Source: Hydrogenophilales bacterium
GTDB taxonomy: Bacteria > Pseudomonadota > Gammaproteobacteria > Burkholderiales > Thiobacillaceae
Reading direction: 5' to 3'
Assembly: GCA_016703155.1 (NCBI GenBank)
Contig: JADJCP010000004.1
Span: 310,001 to 374,000 of the forward strand
DNA: 64,000 nt
Shown: positions 37,879-46,028 of the stretch, piece after piece
How positions within the stretch are numbered: the first letter of the stretch is position 1
How the letters are laid out: every line of letters starts with the position of its first letter
Notes under the pieces: model-generated
Told to the model about the DNA's origin: nothing
Seen by the model: the letters and a program-made list of their open reading frames with translations, nothing else
Database searches by the model: none
Made by a program: the position numbers and the translations under genes

Positions 37879-38726
37879 CCGATCCATTCCAGGACTTCGG
37901 CGAGACGTTCGCGGCTGTCTTCGAGATCTTCCGCCGCCGCGCGGGCGACCGAGGGGACTTCGGTGACCTCGATGGTGTTGAGGATCAGGGCGTCCTGTGA
38001 ATTGAAGAACTGTACCCACCAGACGCGCGCCATGCCGGTGGCGGTGATGCGGCAATTGCCGTAGCCGCGCGACAGGATGCTCACCCCGCCGCGACCCAGC
38101 GCGGCATCCAGCCAGGCCGCGTCTTCCGGGGAGAAGGGCAGCAGGGACAAATTGATGACATGCGTTTCGTCGACAACGCCCGCCGCCATGCGGTCGGCGA
38201 TCTCGGCGAGCAGCGCCGGCGCGTTGATGACGCCGGGTTCGGCGGGTGGCGGCAGCGCTTCGGCGCGCCGGCCGCGCCCCGAGGCGAGGCGGATGGCATT
38301 GGGGATGTCGGCGATCTCGATGCGGTCGCTCAACAGGGTATTCGCGGTATCGAACTGGCGCACGCGCCAGACCCCGGCGTAGACGCTCTCCTGGATCAGC
38401 ACGCTGCCGGCGTTGCCGCTGACGTTGGCGCTGACCTCGCCTTCGCCGAGTGCCTGGTTGACCAGGCGCAGATCGGCTTCGCCGAGATCCATGAGGTCGT
38501 AGCTCGGGTGCGCCTTGCCGGCGTCGATGCGGTAGCCGGTCAGGCCATCCAGCACCCTGGCCAGCAACGACCGGGCCGAGACCAGTTCGCCGAGTTGCTC
38601 GGGCTCGGGCAGGATGGGCGGCCGGTAGGTATGCATGCCGCTGGGCAGCGGCAGATAGTCGAGCAGTTCCGATTCTTCCTGGGAACCCGGGCCGAGGGCA
38701 ACAACGGGGATGGCGAACGGTTTCAT
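37875..38726 (-). CDS. hoxQ: Hydrogenase small-subunit assembly protein HoxQ/HupH
   Basis: A 283-residue protein of the HupH/HoxQ/HyaF family, with the two characteristic blocks VLIQESVYAGVWRVRQFD and SRGYGNCRITATGMARVWWVQFFN. HoxQ works with HoxO on the immature small subunit before Tat export. The GAGGAG site precedes the ATG at 38726; the longer open frame upstream overlaps hoxO and is rejected. Confidence 0.92.
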   Translation of the reverse strand: MKPFAIPVVALGPGSQEESELLDYLPLPSGMHTYRPPILPEPEQLGELVSARSLLARVLDGLTGYRIDAGKAHPSYDLMDLGEADLRLVNQALGEGEVSANVSGNAGSVLIQESVYAGVWRVRQFDTANTLLSDRIEIADIPNAIRLASGRGRRAEALPPPAEPGVINAPALLAEIADRMAAGVVDETHVINLSLLPFSPEDAAWLDAALGRGGVSILSRGYGNCRITATGMARVWWVQFFNSQDALILNTIEVTEVPSVARAAAEDLEDSRERLAEVLEWIG

Positions 38727-38736
38727 GGTGGGCTCC

Positions 38737-39171
38737 TCAATGGCAATGGTTGGCGGCTTCGCTGGCAACGGCGATGCCGATGGAAGGTGGCCGGCCGGCG
38801 GGGGCGTCGAGCAGTTGCGCGAAGCGCTGCACATACACCGACCAGTCCTGCATGCCCGATATCGTCCCGACGTATTGCCCATCGCGCAAGAACAGCAGGC
38901 TGGGCCAACGCTGGATGCCGTAGCCGACTTGCAGCGCCGGCTCCAGGGCGCGGTCGGCGACGACCATGCGGAAACGCTCCGGGAACAGCTTGAGCATTTC
39001 CGGCAGGACCACGGCGACATCCAGGCACTCCGGGTATTGCACCGGATCGCCGCCGCAGAACAGGACGGTCATGCCCGGCTCGGCGAGCAAGCGCTCCAAG
39101 GCGTCGACGGCCTGGGCCGGGCGGCCACTGAGTTCGATCAGACGGGCAACCAGGGGATGGCAGGCATTCAT
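38737..39171 (-). CDS. hoxO: Hydrogenase small-subunit chaperone HoxO/HupG
   Basis: A 144-residue thioredoxin-fold protein lacking the active CxxC pair (FCGGDPVQYPEC), typical of HyaE/HupG/HoxO. It binds the twin-arginine signal of HoxK and holds it back until cofactors are in place. It overlaps the end of hoxL by four bases. Confidence 0.9.
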   Translation of the reverse strand: MNACHPLVARLIELSGRPAQAVDALERLLAEPGMTVLFCGGDPVQYPECLDVAVVLPEMLKLFPERFRMVVADRALEPALQVGYGIQRWPSLLFLRDGQYVGTISGMQDWSVYVQRFAQLLDAPAGRPPSIGIAVASEAANHCH

Positions 39172-39473
39172 GTGTGTGCTCCTCTCAGGTGTTCGGGTAG
39201 TTGTGGCGTTCGATCGGCCAGGTCGGCGAAATACGCGGACAGGTCGGTTTCACCATCCAGCGCGGCCTCCAGGGCGTCCAGGGCATCGTTGATGCGTGCC
39301 GCGCCGGCGGCGTCGATCACCTCGCGCGCGGCGTCGATGAAGGCCAGCAGCCAGGTGCCCGGCGGCTGCGCGCCAACCAGGGCAAGGTCTAGCCAGCGCT
39401 CGCTGCCCCGGCCCGCGCAGCGGGCCATCAGGCCGTTGCATTCGATGATGCGCATGGGGATGCCGATGCACAT
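39168..39473 (-). CDS. hoxL: HypC-family chaperone HoxL/HupF
   Basis: A 101-residue HypC paralogue beginning MCIGIPMRIIE with Cys2. It is specific for the membrane-bound hydrogenase large subunit and protects it under oxygen. It starts at the last base of hoxM and overlaps hoxO. Confidence 0.92.
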   Translation of the reverse strand: MCIGIPMRIIECNGLMARCAGRGSERWLDLALVGAQPPGTWLLAFIDAAREVIDAAGAARINDALDALEAALDGETDLSAYFADLADRTPQLPEHLRGAHT

Positions 39474-40285
39474 CAGGCGGCCCCGGATGCGTCGTTAAAT
39501 CCCCCCCTGCCCCCCTTTTTCAAAGGGGGGAGAGCCGCCGGCATGTAACGAAGTGTTCCCCCCTTTGCAAAAGGGGGGACAGGGGGGATTTCCTCGGACG
39601 TCGCATTCTCCGCGGCCCCAACAAACCGCCCATCCCCCCACCGGCATGCCGTCTCGGCGTCCGGTCTCCCGGCTTCGTAGGTCGCCAGGGCGAGGCTGTC
39701 CAGGGTGATGCGTTCCTCGGGGCCGGGTGCTGTCGGGCGGGGCTCGGGGCGGGCCAGCCAGGTGCCCAGGAAGCGGACAGCGGTTTCCACGGCGACCGGC
39801 AGCTTGTCCTTGACCACATCGCTCAGGCTGCCGCCATAGTCCTCCAGCACCTCGGGCTGCATGCCGATCAGGACCACCTTTTCCGGCTGCCAGCCGCGCA
39901 GGGCGGCGATGGCAAGAACTTCCTGGAAGCCGGTCTGGTGCAGGCTCATCTTCTTGGCGCCCATGAAGGCGGGTACCTCCCCGTCCTGGACGATCTTCAG
40001 GGTGCCGGGGCGCAGGCCGTAGTCGACCGCGTCGAGGATCAGCAATTTCTTGCAGGCTTCGACGAAAGGCAGCAGGTACAGGCCCTGGGTGCCGCCGTCG
40101 AGCAGCCGCACGCCCGGCCCAAAGCGCCAGCCGGCGTGCAGGGTTTCCAGGGCGCGGATGCCGAAGCCCTCGTCGGCCCAGAGCAGGTTGCCGATGCCGA
40201 GGATCAGGGTGTCGCAGGCGTACTCCAGTTGCGGGTCTGTTACGGGGGCCGTTACAGGCGGGGCGTAGGCAATGGCATTCGGCAT
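39473..40285 (-). CDS. hoxM: Membrane-bound hydrogenase maturation protease HoxM/HupD
   Basis: Endopeptidase that removes the C-terminal tail of HoxG after nickel insertion. Family motifs are LGIGNLLWADEGFGIRALE and LDAVDYGLRPG, with acidic nickel-sensing residues. At 270 residues it is longer than usual (about 200); the last 40 residues (from about TSEEIPPVPPFAKGG) are encoded by a family A repeat, and a further 25 or so just before look non-conserved. The core is complete, so activity is likely kept. Confidence 0.9.
   Translation of the reverse strand: MPNAIAYAPPVTAPVTDPQLEYACDTLILGIGNLLWADEGFGIRALETLHAGWRFGPGVRLLDGGTQGLYLLPFVEACKKLLILDAVDYGLRPGTLKIVQDGEVPAFMGAKKMSLHQTGFQEVLAIAALRGWQPEKVVLIGMQPEVLEDYGGSLSDVVKDKLPVAVETAVRFLGTWLARPEPRPTAPGPEERITLDSLALATYEAGRPDAETACRWGDGRFVGAAENATSEEIPPVPPFAKGGTLRYMPAALPPLKKGGRGGFNDASGAA
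39497..39591. repeat. Family A repeat pair forming the 3' end of hoxM
   Basis: Inward-facing pair with AAATCCCCCC and GGGGGGATTT ends, cores CCCCCTTTTTCAAAGGGGGG and CCCCCCTTTGCAAAAGGGGGG. It is read through as the C-terminal tail of HoxM and ends 24 bases before its stop. Confidence 0.85.
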
Positions 40286-40295
40286 ATTCGGTTCC

Positions 40296-40709
40296 TTATC
40301 GTTGCGGGCGACGCAGCTGGCGCCAGGCGGCGTGCAGGTCGAAGCTGGCTTGCCAGGCGGTCCAGAGCCAGGGGTCGGTGCGGAAGTGCACGGCCAGACG
40401 CAGGGCGGTATCGGGCGTGATGCCGCGCCGGCCGTTGAGGAGTTCGTTGAGGCGTCGACGGGAAATGCCGAGTCGGCGCGCCAGCTCGCCCTGAGTCATC
40501 CCGGACGGGGCCAGGAAGCGGCTTTGCAGCATGTGCCCGGGATGGGGCGGTGTGCGTCCGGACAGGCCGGGCGGCGGCGCGAAAAAATGACGGGCGACCG
40601 GACCGGTGCGGTCCGGTGCGCCGTCGAACATCGCCGCGAAGGAGCGATTGGAGGAGTTCATTTCAAGGCTTGTCGTCTTTGCCGAGGTTGCTGGTTCAAG
40701 GTTTGTCAT
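40296..40709 (-). CDS. XRE/HigA-like helix-turn-helix protein inside the hox operon
   Basis: A 137-residue (or 121 from ATG 40661) protein whose C-terminal 80 residues match HigA/VapI antitoxins: GMTQGELARRLGISRRRLNEL then GRRGITPDTALRLAVHF. The N-terminal part is not conserved. It overlaps the end of hoxZ by 14 bases if ATG 40709 is used. No HigB toxin gene is next to it. Lying between hoxZ and hoxM, a position normally without a gene, it could be a stray antitoxin or a local regulator. Confidence 0.78.
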   Translation of the reverse strand: MTNLEPATSAKTTSLEMNSSNRSFAAMFDGAPDRTGPVARHFFAPPPGLSGRTPPHPGHMLQSRFLAPSGMTQGELARRLGISRRRLNELLNGRRGITPDTALRLAVHFRTDPWLWTAWQASFDLHAAWRQLRRPQR

Positions 40710-41412
40710 CCTTGAACAAACGCCAGCCGGAGAGCATGGTCGACACCATGCTCTGGCGCGACATGATGTCCTCGCGAATGGCGGCGTAGATGTGCAGCAT
40801 GACGAACAGGACGATGACCCACAGGCCGACGTGATGCCAGGTATGCACGTCCTGGCTCTGGCCGAACAGGGGGATCACCCAGGAGGTGAACAGGGTATGC
40901 GCCCAGCTGCCCGCCTGCGCGCCTTCGCCGTAGAGCGCGAAGCCGGTGACGATCATGAACACGCTGGCGCTCAGGAACAGCACGAACATGGATAACTGCG
41001 CCAGCGGGTTGTGGCCGACATATTTCTTCGGGTCGGGTTCCAGGAACAGATACCAGCGCAGTTCGAACAGCACCTCCTTCCACCAGGTCCGGTTGAACAG
41101 CGGCAGGATGAACAGCTGGCGCGCATGGTTGTTGCCGACAACCGCCCAGTAGATGCGGCCGAGAAAACCGATCAGCAGGACATAGCCGGCACTGAAATGG
41201 GCGAAACGGATATAGCCCATGAGAAAGTTTTCGCTGGCCTCGCCGGGCTGGCTGGGCAGCGGGCTGGCGATGAAGTAACCGGTGAACGCCAGCACCGTGA
41301 TCGCCAGGGCATTGACCCAGTGCCACAAGCGCACCGGGGCTTCGTAGACATATACCGCGCGGACGTGGCGGCCATGTGCCGCCGCTTCCTGCATGTCTTG
41401 TGCTGAGAGCAT
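40696..41412 (-). CDS. hoxZ: Hydrogenase b-type cytochrome HoxZ/HupC
   Basis: Membrane anchor and quinone-reducing cytochrome b, 238 residues with four membrane helices. It passes electrons from HoxKG to the quinone pool. Haem-ligand histidines are seen in RLWHWVNAL, RFAHFSAGY and the VHTWHHVGLW / MLHIYAA segments. It follows hoxG after a family A repeat. Confidence 0.94.
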   Translation of the reverse strand: MLSAQDMQEAAAHGRHVRAVYVYEAPVRLWHWVNALAITVLAFTGYFIASPLPSQPGEASENFLMGYIRFAHFSAGYVLLIGFLGRIYWAVVGNNHARQLFILPLFNRTWWKEVLFELRWYLFLEPDPKKYVGHNPLAQLSMFVLFLSASVFMIVTGFALYGEGAQAGSWAHTLFTSWVIPLFGQSQDVHTWHHVGLWVIVLFVMLHIYAAIREDIMSRQSMVSTMLSGWRLFKDDKP

Positions 41413-41458
41413 TTTGTTGTCTCCTGGTTAAGCGATGGCGGGGTGGCGAGCGGTGGTT

Positions 41459-41558
41459 AAATCCCCCCCAGCCCCTCTTTTACAAAGGGGGGAGCAAACC
41501 CGCGCCGCCCTTTGCCGGAGGGTTCCCCCCTTAGAAAAAGGGGGGACAGGGGGGATTT
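41459..41558. repeat. Family A repeat pair between hoxG and hoxZ
   Basis: Inward-facing pair with AAATCCCCCC and GGGGGGATTT ends and cores CCCTCTTTTACAAAGGGGGG and CCCCCCTTAGAAAAAGGGGGG. It takes up most of the 185-base gap between hoxG and hoxZ. It is the copy nearest the hoxK promoter. Confidence 0.85.
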
Positions 41559-41597
41559 TCAGGCCGTCACTTACACACCACCGCATGACAAGCATGA

Positions 41598-43394
41598 TTA
41601 GCGCACCCGCACCTTGGTCAGTTCCGCCCCGTCCGGCGCCATGACGTGCGTCGAACACGCCAGGCAGGGGTCGAAGCTGTGCAGGGTGCGCAGGATCTCC
41701 AGGGGCTGGTCGGCCTTGGCCACCGGGGTGTTCATCAGGCTGGCCTCGAAGGCGCCGATCTGGCCCTTGGTGTCGCGCGGACTGCCGTTCCAAGTGGTCG
41801 GCACGACACACTGGTAGTTGTCGATGCGCGTGTCCTTGATGCGTATCCAGTGCGCCAGGGCGCCGCGCGGCGCCTCGGTGAAGCCGACGCCCTTGGCCTC
41901 GGCGGGCCAGGTCGACGGTTCCCACTTGTCGATGTTGGCGGTCGCCAGATCGCCGGCCTTCAGGTTGGCCATCAACTTGTCCTGGAAGTAGCGCATCTTG
42001 TGCGCCGCCCAGGAGGCCTCCAGGCCGCGCGCGGCGGTGCGTCCCAGCGTCGAGAACAGCGCGGTGAGCGGCAGGTCGAGCTTCTTCAGGACCATGTCGA
42101 CCGGTTCCTTGAACTCGGGGTTCTTCTGCACGTAGCCGATGATGTAGCGCGACAGCGGGCCGACTTCCATGGCGTGTCCCTTCCAGCGCGGCGCCTTGAT
42201 CCAGGAATACTTGCCGCCCTCGTCGATCTGCTCGATGTTGGTGCTGCTGCCCTTGGCGTTCTTGCCCAGCTCGTAATGGGGCACGGTTTCACCATCCCAG
42301 GGGTGCAAGCCCTTGCCTGCGGCGCCACCCTCGTACTTGAACCAGGAGTGGTCGACGAACTCCTGCACCTGGTTGGGGTCGCGCAGGTCGACCTCATGCA
42401 CCTTGGACAGATCGCCGTTGATGATGGCGCCGCGCGGCAGCAGCAGGTTGCTGGCCGAATAATCATTGGCCTTGTCCGGGATGTCGCCGTAGGACAGCAC
42501 GCTCTTCGAGGACAGGCCGCCGCCGTGGGTCCAGTCCTTGTAGAAGCTGGCGATGGCCAGCAGGTCGGGGATGTAGACGTTGTCGATGAAGTCGATGGTG
42601 CGGTCGATGATGTAGGACACCAGGTTCAGGCGTTCCATGTTGATCGCGCCCACCGCGCCGGTGTCGTGGATGTTGATGGCGCACGGCACGCCGCCGACCA
42701 GCCAGTTTGGGTGCGGGTTCTTGCCGCCGTAGATGGTGTGGATCTTGACGATGTCCTTCTGGAAATCGAGGGCCTCCAGATAGTGCGTCACCGCCATCAG
42801 GTTGGCTTCCGGCGGCAGCTTGTAGGCCGGGTTGCCCCAGTAGCCGTTCATGAACGGGCCGAGCTGGCCGGATTCGACGAACTTCTTCAGGCGGTTCTGG
42901 ATGTCGCGGAAATAACCCGGCGACGACAGCGGCCAGGAGGAGATGCTCTGCGCCAGTTCCGAGGTCTTTTTCGGATCGGCGGACAGGGCCGAAACCACAT
43001 CCACCCAGTCCAGGGCGTGCAGGTGATAGAAGTGCACCAGGTGGTCGTGCGCCTGCAGCGTCAACTGCATGATGTTGCGGATGCTGTTGGCGTTCTCGGG
43101 AATCTTGATCGCCAGGGCATCCTCGACGGCGCGCACGCTGGTCAGCGCATGGGTGCCGGTACAGACGCCGCAGATGCGTTCGGTGAAGGCCCAGGCATCG
43201 CGCGGGTCGCGGCCCTTGAGGATGACTTCCAGGCCGCGCCACATGGTGCCGGTGGACACCGCGTTGCGGATGACGTTGTTGGCGTCGAGATTGACCTCGA
43301 CGCGCATGTGGCCCTCGATGCGGGTCACCGGATCGACCACGACGCGCTTGCCGGAGTTGTCGAGCTTGAATCCTTGGGTTTCGTAGGCTGCCAT
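41598..43394 (-). CDS. hoxG: Membrane-bound [NiFe] hydrogenase large subunit HoxG/HupL
   Basis: Catalytic subunit of the periplasm-facing uptake hydrogenase, 598 residues. The N-terminal nickel motif is RICGVCTGTHAL (about residue 73), the C-terminal motif is SFDPCLACSTH, followed by a 15-residue tail starting VMAPDG that HoxM removes. It oxidises hydrogen and hands electrons to HoxK. It follows hoxK by 11 bases. Confidence 0.97.
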   Translation of the reverse strand: MAAYETQGFKLDNSGKRVVVDPVTRIEGHMRVEVNLDANNVIRNAVSTGTMWRGLEVILKGRDPRDAWAFTERICGVCTGTHALTSVRAVEDALAIKIPENANSIRNIMQLTLQAHDHLVHFYHLHALDWVDVVSALSADPKKTSELAQSISSWPLSSPGYFRDIQNRLKKFVESGQLGPFMNGYWGNPAYKLPPEANLMAVTHYLEALDFQKDIVKIHTIYGGKNPHPNWLVGGVPCAINIHDTGAVGAINMERLNLVSYIIDRTIDFIDNVYIPDLLAIASFYKDWTHGGGLSSKSVLSYGDIPDKANDYSASNLLLPRGAIINGDLSKVHEVDLRDPNQVQEFVDHSWFKYEGGAAGKGLHPWDGETVPHYELGKNAKGSSTNIEQIDEGGKYSWIKAPRWKGHAMEVGPLSRYIIGYVQKNPEFKEPVDMVLKKLDLPLTALFSTLGRTAARGLEASWAAHKMRYFQDKLMANLKAGDLATANIDKWEPSTWPAEAKGVGFTEAPRGALAHWIRIKDTRIDNYQCVVPTTWNGSPRDTKGQIGAFEASLMNTPVAKADQPLEILRTLHSFDPCLACSTHVMAPDGAELTKVRVR

Positions 43395-43405
43395 TTTTCT
43401 CTACC

Positions 43406-44488
43406 TCACTCGTCTTGGCCGGGCTTGTTGCGGGATTGTCGGGTCTGCTTGATGGCGCTCACCGCGGCATGCGCCACGACCGCCGCGCCCACGACACCGG
43501 CGGTGCCCATGCCGATCTTGTCGGCGTTCGACTCGACGCCAAAGGCGTTGATATCGGTGACCCGGTCGTAGAAACCGCCCTTGTCCCAGAATCCGTCCTC
43601 GGAGCAGCCGATGCAGCCGTGGCCGGACTGGATCGGGAAGGACACGCCGCCGTTCCAGCGCACCGTCGAGCAGGCGTTGTAGGTGGTCGGCCCCTTGCAG
43701 CCCATCTTGTACAGGCAATAGCCCTTGCGCGAACCCTCGTCGTCCCAGGCTTCGGCGAACTGGCCGGCGTCGAAGTGTGGCCGGCGATAGCATTTGTCGT
43801 GGATGCGCTGGCCGTAGAACATCTTCGGCCGGCCCTGGCGGTCGAGTTCGGGAATACGGTCGAAGGTGAGCATGTAGGTGATCACCCCAGTCATCACCTC
43901 GGCGATGGGCGGGCAGCCCGGCACTTTGATGATCGGCTTGTCGGTGATGACCTTGTGCACCGGCGTGGCCTGGGTGGGGTTCGGCTTGGCCGCCTGCACG
44001 CAGCCCCAGGAGGCGCAGGAGCCCCAGGAGATGATCGCCTTGCAGTCCTTGGCTACATGCTTCAACTGGTCCAGGAAGGGCTTGCCGCCGATGATGCAGG
44101 ACATGCCTTCCTGGTTAAGGGGCGGGTTGCCCTCGACCGCCAGGATGTAATTGCCCTTGTACTTGGTCATCACTTCTTCAAGGATCGCCTCGGCCTGATG
44201 CCCGGCGGCGGTCATGATGGTGTCGTCGTAATCGAGCGAGATCATCGACAGCACCGCGTCCTTGGCCAGCGGATGGCCGGAACGGATGAAGGATTCGGAG
44301 CAGCAGGTGCATTCCAGGCCATGCAGCCAGAGCACCGGCGTGCGCGGCTTGGTCTCCATGGCGTGGGCGATTTTCGGGACAAAGCTCGGACCGAGGCCCA
44401 GCGAAGCAGCGGTCAGGCTGCAGAATTTGAGGAAGCTGCGGCGGGTGATCCCCTGTCGCCGCATCACCTCGTAAAAGGTCTCCACCAT
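43406..44488 (-). CDS. hoxK: Oxygen-tolerant [NiFe] hydrogenase small subunit HoxK/HupS
   Basis: Iron-sulfur subunit, 360 residues, with a Tat signal (RRSFLKFC) cut after AHA. Cys60, 62, 63, 158 and 163 (17, 19, 20, 115, 120 in mature numbering) reproduce the extra cysteines of the six-Cys [4Fe-3S] proximal cluster of oxygen-tolerant enzymes; the sixth is in PGCPP. A C-terminal helix (about residues 325-345) anchors it to HoxZ. It is the first gene of the array, with an AGGAGA site before ATG 44488 and a sigma-54-type promoter upstream. Confidence 0.97.
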   Translation of the reverse strand: MVETFYEVMRRQGITRRSFLKFCSLTAASLGLGPSFVPKIAHAMETKPRTPVLWLHGLECTCCSESFIRSGHPLAKDAVLSMISLDYDDTIMTAAGHQAEAILEEVMTKYKGNYILAVEGNPPLNQEGMSCIIGGKPFLDQLKHVAKDCKAIISWGSCASWGCVQAAKPNPTQATPVHKVITDKPIIKVPGCPPIAEVMTGVITYMLTFDRIPELDRQGRPKMFYGQRIHDKCYRRPHFDAGQFAEAWDDEGSRKGYCLYKMGCKGPTTYNACSTVRWNGGVSFPIQSGHGCIGCSEDGFWDKGGFYDRVTDINAFGVESNADKIGMGTAGVVGAAVVAHAAVSAIKQTRQSRNKPGQDE

Positions 44489-44559
44489 GGTGCGTCTCCT
44501 GTTGGACTTGTCGTGAATGCCGATCGAGCGGGTTCGACCGGTGCTTCGGGACTAGTCAT

Positions 44560-44575
44560 CACAAGAAACGTGCCA
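44560..44575 (-). promoter_or_regulatory. Sigma-54-type promoter of the hoxK operon
   Basis: On the minus strand TGGCACG-TTTC-TTGTG matches the -24/-12 consensus TGGCACG-N4-TTGCW except for the last two bases. It lies about 72 bases before the hoxK start. HoxA, an NtrC-type activator, is encoded in the same array, which supports the call. Confidence 0.72.
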
Positions 44576-44919
44576 GGGTGCGAAATTCTTCCCGGCTTAT
44601 ATGAAACAGAGGGTTACAGCAGAGTGATGGTTCGCGTCAAGATTTAATATGTAAATATTAAATACAAATAATCGTAATAAATGTTTTATTTATTGACACG
44701 AGTACTCCGGAAGCCTCAGCCGGACTGAAGTGCGTTTCGGGGTCGGGACGGCGGCCACGCAGTAAGCATGGCGGGACAGCCGACCCTCGGACGAGCCCCG
44801 GAGAAGATTACAGCCACCAAGGCGGGCAGACCCACCCTATAACCCATGCCGATCTCCGCCTCGGGTCCGCTCAAGCACAGTCACACAAGGCTGTTTTTGG
44901 ATTTATTGACACAGTATGA
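44576..44919. other. hoxK upstream region with AT-rich tract and structured segment
   Basis: No coding region is seen here. 44637-44697 is strongly AT-rich, fitting a bend or IHF site behind a sigma-54 promoter, though no clear IHF match was found. 44703-44812 can fold: outer arms CTCCGG/CCGGAG enclose GGGTCGG/CCGACCC and an inner CCACGC/GCATGG stem. The sequence ATTTATTGACAC occurs twice, at 44689 and 44899, flanking it. Which strand, if any, is transcribed is unknown. Confidence 0.45.
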
Positions 44920-45441
44920 CTAGTCATCGGAGATTTGCGGCACGCCCTCCATGCCGCAACTTGGCGCGCTGAGGGGCTGGCCGGTATACAGGCAGGACAG
45001 CAGATTGCGCAGCATGGCATGCCGATAACGCAGATCGCGCGCCAGTTGCGCCGCGAGAAGATACTGGAAACGGCAACCGATGTCGGAATGCGGCTGGTAC
45101 AGCAGCATATAGGCGGAGAACGGCAGACTCGCCACCCTGGCCCCTTTCTCGGCGACACAACTGGCCACGGCAGGCTTGCCGTCGGAGAGCGACAGCAAGC
45201 CGAAAAAATCACCGGGCTCCAGTATCCGCAAGGTGTGATTGCGGCCCGTCGGTCCGTAATGGCTGACCTTCACCGCGCCCTTCAGCAAAAGATGCAATTC
45301 CTTGGCCAGCTTGTCCTGGCAGACGAAAATGTGGCCGTCTTCGTAATCCTCGACGCGCATCGCCGCGACGATATGTTCGGCATCTTCTTCGCTCAGATAT
45401 TCGGCGCCGGGCAGGGTGCGGACAAAGTTCTTCAGCAGCAT
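44920..45441 (-). CDS. Cyclic-nucleotide-binding-domain protein, second of a pair
   Basis: A 173-residue protein with a Crp-like beta-roll (GHIFVCQDKLAKELHLLLKG, then LRILEPGDFFGLLSLSDG) followed by a helical tail and no recognisable DNA-binding wing. The phosphate-binding cassette lacks the usual Arg/Ser pair, so cAMP binding is doubtful. It overlaps the upstream paralogue by one base (TGATG) and lies just before the hoxK promoter, same direction. Function unknown; a sensor role is inference. Confidence 0.75.
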   Translation of the reverse strand: MLLKNFVRTLPGAEYLSEEDAEHIVAAMRVEDYEDGHIFVCQDKLAKELHLLLKGAVKVSHYGPTGRNHTLRILEPGDFFGLLSLSDGKPAVASCVAEKGARVASLPFSAYMLLYQPHSDIGCRFQYLLAAQLARDLRYRHAMLRNLLSCLYTGQPLSAPSCGMEGVPQISDD

Positions 45442-45989
45442 CAGTGTGTCCCGAGTAGTTTGCGGAAGAAGTCGATGACGCCGCGCTCGTGCGCCGCGCG
45501 TGCCGGCGAGGGCAGCGACAGATTGCCGAGCATGAACAATTGGCCGTCGGCGTCGACCACCGGGTTATGCACCGTGGCGCGCAAGCGGTGGATCAGCATG
45601 GTCACCAGCACATGCGTCAGGCGACAGGCGGCCTCGGGCGTGGCGCGCGCGATCGCCCCGAATTCGGCGAAGCCCAGGCGCATCAGGCGGACATCGGTTT
45701 CCGCCGTCACCGTCGAACACGAAATATGGCTGCCGCTGAAATAGGCGACTTCGCCGATCCAGTTGCCGGCATCCATGGTGCCCAGATGGATGGCATGTCC
45801 GGCGACCTCCACGGATAGCCCGACACGCCCCTCGATCAGCAGGTACAAGGCCGACACCGACGCCTGGTCGCGCAGCAAGACCTCGCCGCGCGGCAGTTCC
45901 TGCAAGCTCACATGATCGAGAAACATCGCCGCATGTTCCTTGCCGATCTGATCGGCAAGCACGCTGGCGAAATCCTGCAAGGCCGGCAT
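45441..45989 (-). CDS. Cyclic-nucleotide-binding-domain protein, first of a pair
   Basis: A 182-residue protein with a Crp-type beta-roll (LPRGEVLLRDQASVSALYLL, then GTMDAGNWIGEVAYFSG) and a long C-terminal helix, again without a helix-turn-helix. It is paralogous in layout to the next gene and translationally coupled to it. Possibly a two-subunit sensor; neither is a full Crp/FNR regulator. Confidence 0.75.
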   Translation of the reverse strand: MPALQDFASVLADQIGKEHAAMFLDHVSLQELPRGEVLLRDQASVSALYLLIEGRVGLSVEVAGHAIHLGTMDAGNWIGEVAYFSGSHISCSTVTAETDVRLMRLGFAEFGAIARATPEAACRLTHVLVTMLIHRLRATVHNPVVDADGQLFMLGNLSLPSPARAAHERGVIDFFRKLLGTH

Positions 45990-46028
45990 CCTGACTCCTT
46001 AAAAGGAATTGTTATGCTTCGTTATAGC

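Noticed and set aside
41646..43571. Long plus-strand frame opposite hoxG
   Set aside because: hoxG on the other strand has full catalytic motifs; the plus frame has none and only reflects codon bias.
44703..44919. Cobalamin or nickel riboswitch, or RNase P RNA, upstream of hoxK
   Set aside because: None of the conserved boxes of these RNAs could be found on either strand, so it is left as an unassigned structured region.
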